Shown here: in pieces, positions 7,210 through 13,930 of the stretch
Layout: each line of letters begins with the position of its first letter
How positions within the stretch are numbered: the first letter of the stretch is position 1
Origin: a candidate division CSSED10-310 bacterium
GTDB lineage: Bacteria; CSSED10-310; JAFGDC01
Direction: 5' to 3'
Assembly (NCBI GenBank): GCA_016932295.1
Contig: JAFGDC010000215.1
Coordinates: 1 to 15,305 of the forward strand
DNA: 15,305 nt
Notes under the pieces: model-generated
Databases searched by the model: none
What the model was told of the DNA's origin: nothing
Seen by the model: the letters and a program-made list of their open reading frames with translations, nothing else
Made by a program: the position numbers and the translations under genes

Positions 7210-8317
7210 ATCGTTCCGCATCCTGGTCGCACCGGCGGCGTTCAAGGGCACGCTGACCGCCGCCCAGGTCGCGGCGGCCATGACGGCTGGCTGTCGGGCC
7301 GCGCTGCCCGGCGCCGTAATCAAGTCGATACCCCTGGCGGACGGAGGCGCCGGCACCGTGGCGTGCCTGGTGGCCGCTATCGGCGGCGTCATGCATGAGG
7401 TCGTGGTGCGGGGACCAGTGGGAGCCTCGGTCAGCGCGGTGTTCGGCCTGAGCGGCGATGGCCGCGAGGCGTTCGTCGAAACCGCGGCGGCGGCGGGGCT
7501 TGCGCTTCTCGACGGGCGCGCGGGGAACCCGCTTGCCACGTCCACTTACGGCGTGGGGCAGCTTGTTCGGGCGGCATTGCGGCACGGTCCGGAGCGGCTC
7601 ATCATCGGACTGGGAGATTCCGCCACCAACGACGGCGGCGCGGGACTGCTGCAAGCACTTGGTTGTCAATTCCTCGATGTTGCTGGTTTGGAATTATCCT
7701 CGCCTTTGACGGGAGGAGGATTGGCACTGGTGCATGATGTGCTGGCCACCGGATTGGACAGCGCCCTGGAGGGGTGTCACGTGACGGCAGCCACCGATGT
7801 GGACAATCCACTCCTGGGCGCGCAGGGTTGCGCGCGGATGTACGGCCCGCAGAAGGGTGCCGGTCCGGCAGCGGTGGAGCGGTTGGAGATGGGTATGGCC
7901 AGGTACGCCGATGTGCTGGAGCGGCGGTTCATGGTTGACTACCGGAACCGTCCCGGCGCCGGCGCCGCCGGTGGCATGGGATTCGGGCTCATGGTGGTCT
8001 TGCGGGCGGAGCGGCGTTCCGGTATCGATCTGGTGCTGCAACGTACCGGTTTCCGGGATCTGCTGCGGGGCGTCGACCTGGTGCTCACCGGGGAAGGCAG
8101 GGTCGATGCCCAGACCGCCAGGGGTAAGGTGGTGGCAGGTGTGACTGCGGCGGCTCGTGAAACCGGGACGCGGGTGATCGCGGTGGTCGGCCAGGCGGAA
8201 CCCGGTATGGATGCGGGAGAACTCGGGTTGGACCGCCTGGTGGTTCTGGGTGGTGAACCTGATCCGTTGCATGCCGCCGCGCGCGTGACCCTGGCGGTGC
8301 GTCGGGCTCTCGCCTGA
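7199..8317 (+). CDS. glycerate 2-kinase, GarK/GlxK family
   Basis: Cytoplasmic kinase phosphorylating D-glycerate, expected to yield 2-phosphoglycerate (PF02595 family), 372 residues, normal length. Family landmarks in order: ILVAPAAFKGTLTA at the N-terminus, IPLADGGAGT, GDSATNDGGAG near residues 139-149, TDVDNPLLGAQG, YGPQKGA, and LTGEGRVDAQT around residue 299. TTG at 7199 is chosen because an in-frame TGA lies at 7181-7183 and the conserved ILVAPAAFKG begins seven codons after it, so no other usual start codon is available. The ribosome site is weak, and the 11-base overlap with the lipoprotein gene suggests translational coupling. It is the last gene of the plus-strand operon. No glycerate, glyoxylate or serine-cycle partner lies beside it, so its pathway here is unclear. 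Confidence 0.93.
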   Translation: MRPESFRILVAPAAFKGTLTAAQVAAAMTAGCRAALPGAVIKSIPLADGGAGTVACLVAAIGGVMHEVVVRGPVGASVSAVFGLSGDGREAFVETAAAAGLALLDGRAGNPLATSTYGVGQLVRAALRHGPERLIIGLGDSATNDGGAGLLQALGCQFLDVAGLELSSPLTGGGLALVHDVLATGLDSALEGCHVTAATDVDNPLLGAQGCARMYGPQKGAGPAAVERLEMGMARYADVLERRFMVDYRNRPGAGAAGGMGFGLMVVLRAERRSGIDLVLQRTGFRDLLRGVDLVLTGEGRVDAQTARGKVVAGVTAAARETGTRVIAVVGQAEPGMDAGELGLDRLVVLGGEPDPLHAAARVTLAVRRALA

Positions 8318-8361
8318 TCCGGCCTGGGTGAGGGCGGCACCGACCCTTTCCATGAACAGCT

Positions 8362-8397
8362 CGGGAGACGGCTGAATAGCCTGATACAGGGCTCCCG
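8362..8397. terminator. stem-loop in the convergent gap, possible bidirectional terminator
   Basis: The 147-base gap between the convergent glycerate kinase and apbE genes holds CGGGAG (8362-8367) pairing with CTCCCG (8392-8397). A nested stem, GGCT (8370-8373) with AGCC (8378-8381), closes a four-base loop. There is no T-run on either strand. A factor-independent terminator is therefore only suggested by position between converging transcripts. Nothing else is evident in this gap. Confidence 0.3.
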
Positions 8398-8464
8398 GAA
8401 CCGCCCCGTGCCCGGGGTGCCGTGTACTACTCCGTTCACCATGTGCGGTGGGTGTTACAGGTTG

Positions 8465-9532
8465 TCAGTCACCCGTGATTTCCTGGGGAAAGCCGCTGCT
8501 CCTGATGATTGAGCCGTCCTCCAGCAGCATACGGCAGGACCATCCCGGCAGGCTTTCGATGAGTGCCGTTCCCGCTGCAGGACCCATGACGATGAGGGCG
8601 GTGGCGAGTGCATCGGCGGCGGCGGCATTGGGACCGATGACGGTACAGGCCAGCAATCCCGGCGGGGGCCAGCCGGTCCGCGGATCGATGATATGGTGAT
8701 AGCGCCGGCCCTGGTGGAAGAAGAATCGCTCGGTGGTTCCAGAGGTCATCACGGCGCCGTTGGCGAGGATTATTCGCGTCCCGGGCGCGGTCCTGTCCAG
8801 CGGGTTGCGCAGGGTTATATTCCACGGTTCCGCGCCTGGCGCGGTATGGACCACGATATCGCCGCCGGCGTCCACGGCGACCCTGTCGAACCATCGCGCC
8901 AGCAGTGCGCAGACCTGCCCGGCGGCGGCGCCCTTGGCGATGCCGCCGAAATCCAGCCGCATACCAGCAGGCAGCAGCAGTTCGGTCTGCGGTGCGGATC
9001 TGAACCGGACACGATCCAGTCCCACTCTTTGTCGCGCCGTCTCGATATCCTCCAGTGGTGGTGGAGCGGCATCCGCCGTGAACCGCCACAGATGCATCAA
9101 CGGTCCGACGGTGGGATCGAAGGCGCCGCCGGTGAGTTCGTGGATGCGCATCGCGGACGTCAGCAGCGCGGCGGTGTCCGCTGTCACCGGCTGCCAGTCG
9201 CCGGCGCCCTGGTTGATCCTGCTTGTCTCGCTGTCCGGCCGGTAGGTTGACCACACGTGCTCCAGGCGATCGATCTCATGCGCGACCAGGTTGAAGTTCG
9301 CCACTGGATCGGAGCCTGGTGAGCAGGGTAAATCCACCGTGAATAACCAATGGGTGCCCATGGCCGGCAGCAGCCGGGAAGCCGGGCAGTCATGCGCCGC
9401 CGGGTGGCGGATAGAGCCGGCGCAGGCGGTCAGCAGCAGGCCGCAGAGCAGCATGGATGCTGGCGGCGGGCCGCGGTGGCGGGTGCTCTGCCCGTGGCTT
9501 CGTTGGCTCTGGCGACCGGGTTTCTTTGTCAT
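8465..9532 (-). CDS. apbE: ApbE FAD:protein FMN transferase, lipoprotein
   Basis: Extracytoplasmic, Mg-dependent enzyme that splits FAD and attaches FMN through a phosphoester bond to Ser/Thr of target proteins; 355 residues. The N-terminus has an Arg/Lys-rich leader and the lipobox LTAC with Cys37, predicting a membrane-anchored lipoprotein. Family motifs in order: GGAFDPTVGPL, DFGGIAKGAAAGQV, VDAGGDIVV, TSGTTERFF, IDPRTGWP (282-289) and DALATAL with the conserved Asp307. ATG 9532 is preferred over Met27, since starting at Met27 would leave the signal sequence without basic residues; no strong ribosome site precedes either. It starts 16 bases after the FMN-binding protein gene, so they form an operon, and that protein is the probable substrate. 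Confidence 0.93.
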   Translation of the reverse strand: MTKKPGRQSQRSHGQSTRHRGPPPASMLLCGLLLTACAGSIRHPAAHDCPASRLLPAMGTHWLFTVDLPCSPGSDPVANFNLVAHEIDRLEHVWSTYRPDSETSRINQGAGDWQPVTADTAALLTSAMRIHELTGGAFDPTVGPLMHLWRFTADAAPPPLEDIETARQRVGLDRVRFRSAPQTELLLPAGMRLDFGGIAKGAAAGQVCALLARWFDRVAVDAGGDIVVHTAPGAEPWNITLRNPLDRTAPGTRIILANGAVMTSGTTERFFFHQGRRYHHIIDPRTGWPPPGLLACTVIGPNAAAADALATALIVMGPAAGTALIESLPGWSCRMLLEDGSIIRSSGFPQEITGD

Positions 9533-9548
9533 GGTATGGTTCTGAATA

Positions 9549-10115
9549 TCAGAAAAACGCCGGACTGATGAGCAGTGTATAGATCAACTTGGCGCGGTTT
9601 ACGAGCAATGCGGCGCCATGGGATGATTCGCTGGCGCCGGTGACCACCTTTATGTCGGCGCGCGGATCCAACAGCCGTTCCGGCGGACCGCCCTCGAACT
9701 GCGACAGGAACGACCGCCGATTGATCTCGAAGGAGTAGGGATCGGTAAGCTCCACCGGTCTGACGCCCAGGATGGTGCCGTCCGGAGCCAGGCCGATTCC
9801 GAGCAGGTGGTGGCTGTTGGCGAACTGCTGCAGGGAGAAGGTCAGGAAGAGCACGAAGGCGATGGGCCGGTCCTCGGCGTCACGGGCATAGTAGACCAGC
9901 ACGTCATCGTCTTCCGGCGTCCAGTTCAGGTCCTTCATGAACGCGGTCCGGACCTCTTCAGTCACCTTCAGGTGCTTCTGGAGCAGCTTGACATCCTTGC
10001 CGACAAACTCCTCGACGACGCTTTTCATGGCATTGAACTTTAAGGCCGTCGCCGGCTGCGCCAGCAGGACGAGCAGCACCATCCCCACAATTCCCGACGT
10101 CACGGTTACCTTCAT
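9549..10115 (-). CDS. secreted FMN-binding-domain protein, probable ApbE substrate
   Basis: A 188-residue protein with a cleavable-looking signal peptide (about residues 1-24, ending PATA). The C-terminal half follows the FMN_bind pattern (PF04205, as in NqrC and RnfG): DGTILGVRPVELTDPYSFEI, then SFLSQFEGG, then VVTGASESSHGAALLV. The TGAS at 159-162 aligns with the flavinylation motif [S/T]GA[S/T]. The predicted FMN acceptor is thus Ser162, where NqrC and RnfG have Thr. The N-terminal half (residues 25-100) contains no heme-binding CxxCH and no cysteine. GGGAGGGG lies upstream of the ATG at a usual distance, and the gene leads an operon with apbE. It probably carries a covalent FMN for periplasmic electron transfer. 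The redox partner is not in the window. The fold assignment rests on pattern reading. Confidence 0.75.
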   Translation of the reverse strand: MKVTVTSGIVGMVLLVLLAQPATALKFNAMKSVVEEFVGKDVKLLQKHLKVTEEVRTAFMKDLNWTPEDDDVLVYYARDAEDRPIAFVLFLTFSLQQFANSHHLLGIGLAPDGTILGVRPVELTDPYSFEINRRSFLSQFEGGPPERLLDPRADIKVVTGASESSHGAALLVNRAKLIYTLLISPAFF

Positions 10116-10151
10116 GCCGGTTCCCCTCCCTTTCGATCGGCTCCGGTGGCT

Positions 10152-10180
10152 AGTGTATGCGACCCTGTGGCGGGGTGCAA
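10152..10180 (-). promoter_or_regulatory. sigma70-like promoter for the FMN-binding protein / apbE operon
   Basis: On the minus strand TTGCAC (10180-10175) is followed after 17 bases by TACACT (10157-10152). A transcript starting near 10145 would have a leader of about 30 bases including the GGGAGGGG ribosome site. It would allow the flavin pair to be expressed apart from the MarR gene. The -35 box is weak (3 of 6), which fits an activated promoter or a false match. Confidence 0.4.
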
Positions 10181-10183
10181 ATC

Positions 10184-10214
10184 AATCGAACTTTCGGCCG
10201 CCACCGGTTCGATT
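10184..10214. repeat. 8-bp perfect inverted repeat next to the flavin operon promoter
   Basis: AATCGAAC (10184-10191) and GTTCGATT (10207-10214) are perfect reverse complements separated by 15 GC-rich bases. On the minus strand this lies just upstream of the -35 box of the FMN-binding protein gene and downstream of the MarR stop codon. It may be a regulator site or a transcript hairpin ending the MarR mRNA; no T-run follows. Confidence 0.4.
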
Positions 10215-10256
10215 CACCGCCGTTTTCCGGCCGCGGATGGCGTGCCGGCGGTGGCG

Positions 10257-10724
10257 TCAATTACCCTCTTCCAGGGTGATCGCTTCGGTGAGCGCCGAAT
10301 AGAGCCCCTCGAGGCAGGTAATGTAGGTGCCGATCTTATCGGGGGATACTTTTTGGAACGCGTGTTCGCAGAAGGCAAGATCCAGTACGATAAGGTCTTC
10401 CCGCAGTTTTCTGCCCTTGTCCGTGAGGGTCACGATAACCGAGCGGCGGTCTTGGGCATCTCGATCGAGATTTATCAATCCTTTATGATACATTTCCTGG
10501 GTTACCCTGGTGATTCGTCCCAGGGTGACCTTCATGTGATGTGAGAGGTCGCTCATCTTGGGTCGGTCCCGGTAATCGATGAGGCGGAGCAGATTGGCCT
10601 GGGTCAGGGTCAGGCTCAATTTCCTCGCTTTGGTTATTTCACCGCTGAAACACAGCGCTGCAACCATGTGAAGATGTTCCCGGAATGCCCGTAACTTCTC
10701 ATTGTGGATAGCTTCTGTGGTCAT
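10257..10724 (-). CDS. MarR-family transcriptional regulator
   Basis: A 155-residue winged-helix regulator, typical length. The HTH spans about residues 39-83 (TLTQANLLRLI, then MSDLSHHM, then GRITRVTQEMYHKGLI). The wing carries the family signature DRDAQDRRSVIVTLTDKG (residues 88-105). Flanking helices would form the dimer interface. Cys25, Cys119 and Cys137 are present, but their arrangement does not match OhrR clearly enough to call a redox sensor. GGGAG precedes the ATG at a normal distance. It lies downstream of recA and 141 bases upstream of the FMN-binding protein gene on the same strand. MarR proteins commonly repress their own and adjacent genes, so self-regulation, and possibly control of the flavin pair, is likely but inferred. 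Ligand unknown. Confidence 0.9.
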   Translation of the reverse strand: MTTEAIHNEKLRAFREHLHMVAALCFSGEITKARKLSLTLTQANLLRLIDYRDRPKMSDLSHHMKVTLGRITRVTQEMYHKGLINLDRDAQDRRSVIVTLTDKGRKLREDLIVLDLAFCEHAFQKVSPDKIGTYITCLEGLYSALTEAITLEEGN

Positions 10725-10760
10725 ATCAACTCTCCCAGGCGCAAGCGCCCTTATCAGTAT

Positions 10761-10777
10761 CCATAGTTTACCTATTG
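10761..10777. promoter_or_regulatory. imperfect palindrome over the MarR gene -10 box, candidate operator
   Basis: CCATAG (10761-10766) and CTATTG (10772-10777) are inverted with one mismatch around TTTAC. The 17-bp site covers the proposed -10 box of the MarR gene, where repressor binding would block RNA polymerase. A direct repeat AGTATC flanks it (10756-10761 and 10779-10784). Length and AT-rich arms suit MarR-type operators. Confidence 0.4.
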
Positions 10778-10797
10778 TAGTATCGAGGTCCTGTCAA
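10769..10797 (-). promoter_or_regulatory. promoter of the MarR-family gene
   Basis: A perfect -35 box TTGACA (10797-10792, minus strand) is followed after exactly 17 bases by TAGGTA (10774-10769), a weak -10 box. The ATG of the regulator gene lies 45 bases further on, leaving room for the GGGAG ribosome site. The region is notably AT-rich compared with its surroundings. Confidence 0.5.
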
Positions 10798-10803
10798 GTA
10801 AAT

Positions 10804-10838
10804 GTGGACTGTTTCCGGAAGCGCATCCACAGTTTCCG
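10804..10838. repeat. GTTTCCG direct repeat and GTGGA/TCCAC stem downstream of recA
   Basis: GTTTCCG occurs at 10811-10817 and 10832-10838, a period of 21 bases or two helical turns. An inverted pair GTGGA (10804-10808) and TCCAC (10826-10830) overlaps it. The place, between the recA stop and the MarR promoter, suits either the recA transcript end or a regulator site upstream of that promoter. There is no T-run for an intrinsic terminator. Confidence 0.3.
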
Positions 10839-10873
10839 CGAATCGTCGGGAGAGGCGGGAATTGGTTTAACCT

Positions 10874-11920
10874 CTAGGCATCGTCGTCAGATGATGGATC
10901 GCCGGCTGTTCCGGGGGTTACCTGGCCGCGGACGTCTTCTCTTATTCGGTCGAATATATCGCGGTTTTCGGCGAGGAATTGCTTGGTGTTTTCGCGACCC
11001 TGGCCAAGCCGCGTATCGCCGTAGGAGAACCATGCGCCGCTTTTGATCACGACGCCGTGCTTCACGCCGAGATCCACCAGGTCGCCTTCGGCGGAGATAC
11101 CCAGTCCGTACATGATGTCGAACTCGGTTTTTTGGAAGGGTGGTGCGAGCTTGTTCTTCACCACCTTGACGACGGTGCGGTTGCCGGTTACCCGTTCACC
11201 TTCCTTGATGGATGCTATGCGGCGGATTTCCATGCGTATAGAGGCATAGAACTTGAGTGCGCGGCCGCCGGTGGTGGTTTCCGGGTTGCCGAACATGACG
11301 CCGATTTTTTCCCTTATTTGATTGATGAAGACGAAGCAGGTGTGGGATTTATTGATGGCGGATGCGAGTTTGCGCAGTGCCTGGGACATGAGTCGGGCCT
11401 GGAGTCCGACGTGGGAGTCGCCCATCTCACCCTCGATTTCAGCGCGGGGCACGAGGGCGGCCACCGAATCCACCACGACGACGTCCACGGAGTTGCTGCG
11501 TACCAGGATTTCGCTGATTTCCAGGGCTTGTTCGCCGGTATCCGGTTGGGAGATGAGGAGTTCCGCGGTGTTGACCCCCAGTTTTTTGGCATAGATGGCA
11601 TCGAGGGCATGTTCGGCATCGATGAAGGCGCAGATGCCTCCGGCTTTCTGTGCCTCGGCGATGATATGCAGGGCGAGGGTGGTTTTGCCCGAGGATTCAG
11701 GTCCGTAGATTTCCACGATTCTGCCCCTGGGGACCCCGCCGATGCCGAGCGCGAGATCGAGGGAGAGTGAACCGGTGGAGATGGTTGGAATGGCCATGAC
11801 TTGCCCGTCCTGCCCCAGTCTCATGATGGAGCCCTTACCGAATTGACGTTCGATCTGGCTGAACGCCATTTCCAGTGAACGATCCTTGTTGCTTTCGCCT
11901 GTGCCGCTTTGTTTCGCCAT
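10874..11920 (-). CDS. recA: RecA recombinase
   Basis: DNA strand-exchange ATPase for homologous recombination, which also activates LexA self-cleavage; 348 residues, typical. The ATG at 11920 opens [20 protein letters not shown] and is preceded by AAGGGG at a proper distance. An upstream in-frame ATG at 12049 would overlap thpR and lacks family similarity. Walker A is GPESSGKT (residues 73-80), the L2 loop region reads [17 protein letters not shown], and the C-terminus is short and acidic (SSDDDA). It lies 46 bases downstream of thpR in the cinA-thpR-recA order. No clear LexA box was found at its start, so SOS control is not shown by the sequence. Confidence 0.98.
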   Translation of the reverse strand: MAKQSGTGESNKDRSLEMAFSQIERQFGKGSIMRLGQDGQVMAIPTISTGSLSLDLALGIGGVPRGRIVEIYGPESSGKTTLALHIIAEAQKAGGICAFIDAEHALDAIYAKKLGVNTAELLISQPDTGEQALEISEILVRSNSVDVVVVDSVAALVPRAEIEGEMGDSHVGLQARLMSQALRKLASAINKSHTCFVFINQIREKIGVMFGNPETTTGGRALKFYASIRMEIRRIASIKEGERVTGNRTVVKVVKNKLAPPFQKTEFDIMYGLGISAEGDLVDLGVKHGVVIKSGAWFSYGDTRLGQGRENTKQFLAENRDIFDRIREDVRGQVTPGTAGDPSSDDDA

Positions 11921-11966
11921 AGTGAATCCCCTTCCGCCGAATGTGGTCATGGAGAACATTCCCAGT

Positions 11967-12539
11967 CTAGGTGAATCTCCTGGTATATACAATGCTGTAA
12001 TGCGGTCCGTCCCGCAGCAACTCACTTCGAAGCAGGTGGAACTCGTCAAGTGTGAACTCCGGCGCGGCCTCGATCGGGGTGCCGATGAGCAGAGGGCTCA
12101 GGTCGTCGATCCGCCTCGAATCCCGGACCCGGCCGATGGTCAGGTGGGGATGGAAAGGTTTTCGGTCGAATCTGATCCCTGCCTTCACCAGGGCATAGGA
12201 CACCTTGCCCTGGAGGGTCATCAGGGCCGCCGGCGGTGCGGTGGGGCCAGCCCAGACGATCCGTGCCCGGCGCGGCGTGGGAAACGCTCCAAGGCAATCG
12301 AGCCGCAGCGTGATGGGTGGTTGTGCCGGCACCTTGTCCAGTTCCGCGGTCAAATCCGGGATTCTTGCCACCTGCAGGTCGCCGATGAATGCCAGGGTGA
12401 GATGCATGTTGCCGGGCTGCACCAACCGGATCGCTGCTTTCACCTGGGGTGGCGGCTGGAAGGCGGCGGCGGCGATCCGTTTGGCCGCGTCCGGTACCGG
12501 CACCGCGATGAACAGCCTGTAGGCCGGCGTTTCAGCCAT
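11967..12539 (-). CDS. thpR: RNA 2',3'-cyclic phosphodiesterase (2H family, LigT/ThpR)
   Basis: A 190-residue cytoplasmic enzyme of the 2H phosphoesterase superfamily, which opens 2',3'-cyclic phosphates of RNA and historically was named 2'-5' RNA ligase. Both catalytic HxTx motifs are present: His46-Leu-Thr48-Leu in [10 protein letters not shown], and His132-Leu-Thr134-Ile in [10 protein letters not shown]. The ATG at 12539 ([13 protein letters not shown]) is chosen because the family starts with the RLFIAV strand. It overlaps the cinA stop by 8 bases, showing translational coupling. A longer frame from 12662 would only overlap cinA with non-family sequence. Its physiological role is unsettled; it is often found between cinA and recA. 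Confidence 0.93.
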   Translation of the reverse strand: MAETPAYRLFIAVPVPDAAKRIAAAAFQPPPQVKAAIRLVQPGNMHLTLAFIGDLQVARIPDLTAELDKVPAQPPITLRLDCLGAFPTPRRARIVWAGPTAPPAALMTLQGKVSYALVKAGIRFDRKPFHPHLTIGRVRDSRRIDDLSPLLIGTPIEAAPEFTLDEFHLLRSELLRDGPHYSIVYTRRFT

Positions 12540-13788
12540 TGGATTTGACCTCGAAGGAGTCCTGCAGAATCCGCCGCAGCAGGTCCAGTGCCAGGCTGGA
12601 ACTCCAGTATTTGATGCGTTCCCGGCCGCCGTGCAGCAGATGGTGTTTGACCACCACGTCATCGCGGTGGGCGAGTCCGATGAAGACGGTGCCGACCTTC
12701 TTCAACTGCGTACCGCCGCCGGGGCCGGCGATGCCGGTGATGGACAGTCCGAGATCGGTGCCACTTCGCCACTTGATGCCGCGAGCCATGGCCCTGGCCA
12801 CCTGGGCGCTCACCGCGCCGAAATCGTCGATCAGCTCCCTGGGAATTCCCAGCAATTCTTCCTTGGCGCGGTTGCTGTAAGTCACCACGGCCCGTTCGAA
12901 ATAAGCTGAGCTGCCGGGAATGTCGGTGAGCCGGTGTGCCACCAGGCCGCCGGTGCAGGATTCAGCCACGGAGAGTGTGAGTGCCCGTTCGCGCAACAGT
13001 GTTCCCACTACCTCCTCCAGCCGGGTACTGCCGAAACCGTAGACGTACGGGGTCAATTCCGCCACGAGTTTTGTCTTGGCAGCATGGAGGTCGGGGGTGC
13101 TGCGACCCGTTGCGGTGGTGCAGATCATCACGTCGACCCCGTCGCGACTGGCGCGGTATTTGGCATGCAGTCCGGAATCACGCCCCAGGACCGCCTCGAC
13201 CCTGGCTGCCACCATGTATTCGGCCAGGCCCAGAGTCCTGATGATTTCCCAGGCATATGCGCCCATTCCCCCAAGCAGCGATTTCCATTCCGCCATGCAC
13301 TCTTCACGGGCCATCACCCGCACCTCGTCAGGCACGCCCGGGAGGACGTACAGCCACCTGCCCTGCCGTTCCACCGAGAAACCTGGCGCCTGGCCGATGC
13401 GATTTTCGATCAACCCCGCGCCGGCGGGGAACAGCGCCATGCGTCGCAGGCGATCCTCGAACCCCATGCCGCGGGAATCGAACAACCGCTGCAGCTTCTC
13501 CACGATCTCCTGACTCTCCTCCAGTTCAACATCCAGCACCCGTGCCACCACGTCCCTGGTGATGTCGTCCGAGGTCGTGCCGAGACCACCGGTCACGATG
13601 GTCAGGGTGGACCGGCAGAGCGCTGCCTCCAGGACGCCTTCGATCGCCGGTTCATAATCGCGTACCAGGGTCACCCGGAACGGCGTCAACCCGATCTCGA
13701 AGAGAATGCCATTCAATATCCTGGTGTTTTCATCTATGACAAGCCCTTCCACCAGTTCGTCGCCAATGCAAATGATCTCCACATCCAT
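12532..13788 (-). CDS. cinA: CinA: NMN deamidase / MoCF-like two-domain protein
   Basis: A 418-residue cytoplasmic protein. The ATG at 13788 (MDVEIICIGDELVEG) is preceded by GGGAG at a suitable distance. An in-frame start at 13830 would add 14 unlike residues. The N-terminal COG1058 / molybdopterin-binding-like domain covers about residues 1-170 (VTGGLGTTSDDITRDVVA). The C-terminal PncC domain, which deamidates nicotinamide mononucleotide for pyridine nucleotide salvage, carries AESCTGG around Cys278 and GITGIAGPGGGT. Both domains look intact, so it should be active in NMN deamidation. It is coupled to thpR, with recA next. In Gram-positives cinA and recA are cotranscribed for competence; no competence genes are visible here. 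Confidence 0.95.
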   Translation of the reverse strand: MDVEIICIGDELVEGLVIDENTRILNGILFEIGLTPFRVTLVRDYEPAIEGVLEAALCRSTLTIVTGGLGTTSDDITRDVVARVLDVELEESQEIVEKLQRLFDSRGMGFEDRLRRMALFPAGAGLIENRIGQAPGFSVERQGRWLYVLPGVPDEVRVMAREECMAEWKSLLGGMGAYAWEIIRTLGLAEYMVAARVEAVLGRDSGLHAKYRASRDGVDVMICTTATGRSTPDLHAAKTKLVAELTPYVYGFGSTRLEEVVGTLLRERALTLSVAESCTGGLVAHRLTDIPGSSAYFERAVVTYSNRAKEELLGIPRELIDDFGAVSAQVARAMARGIKWRSGTDLGLSITGIAGPGGGTQLKKVGTVFIGLAHRDDVVVKHHLLHGGRERIKYWSSSLALDLLRRILQDSFEVKSNG

Positions 13789-13832
13789 GACTCGCTCCCA
13801 TTGATCGCGCCCGGGGCCTTGACTCCCCACCT

Positions 13833-13860
13833 ATACTAGCAGGATGCGGGCGATTCGCCA
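13833..13860 (-). promoter_or_regulatory. possible promoter for cinA-thpR-recA
   Basis: On the minus strand TGGCGA (13860-13855) and TAGTAT (13838-13833) are separated by 16 bases. The second box lies 45 bases before the cinA ATG, in the 142-base gap after rimO. Both boxes are imperfect, so this is a weak call. Confidence 0.25.
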
Positions 13861-13884
13861 TCCCCAGTACCGGAACCGAAGGAT

Positions 13885-13898
13885 CCCTGTGTGCAGGG
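13885..13898 (-). terminator. short hairpin after rimO
   Basis: CCCTG (13885-13889) pairs with CAGGG (13894-13898) around a four-base loop, 33 bases past the rimO stop codon. It lacks a T-run on the minus strand. It may mark the end of the rimO transcript or be incidental. Confidence 0.25.
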
Positions 13899-13930
13899 GG
13901 AAGGCATGGCCGATCGGCGTGATGAGGGGA

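Noticed and set aside
10979..11770. 263-codon open frame on the plus strand antisense to recA
   Set aside because: It mirrors the conserved recA coding sequence and shows only antisense-type composition; no ribosome site or family motif.
11980..12000. LexA/SOS-box-like sequence CTGGTATATACAATGCTG upstream of recA
   Set aside because: It resembles the E. coli box CTG-N10-CAG only in one half; the second half reads TGC instead of CAG, and other known LexA box types (GAAC-N4-GTTC, GTTC-N7-GTTC) do not fit either. The TATATA inside could be a -10 box, but no -35 partner was seen.
12934..13839. 301-codon open frame on the plus strand antisense to cinA
   Set aside because: His/Gln/Pro-rich shadow of cinA; the cinA frame has both conserved domains and its own ribosome site.
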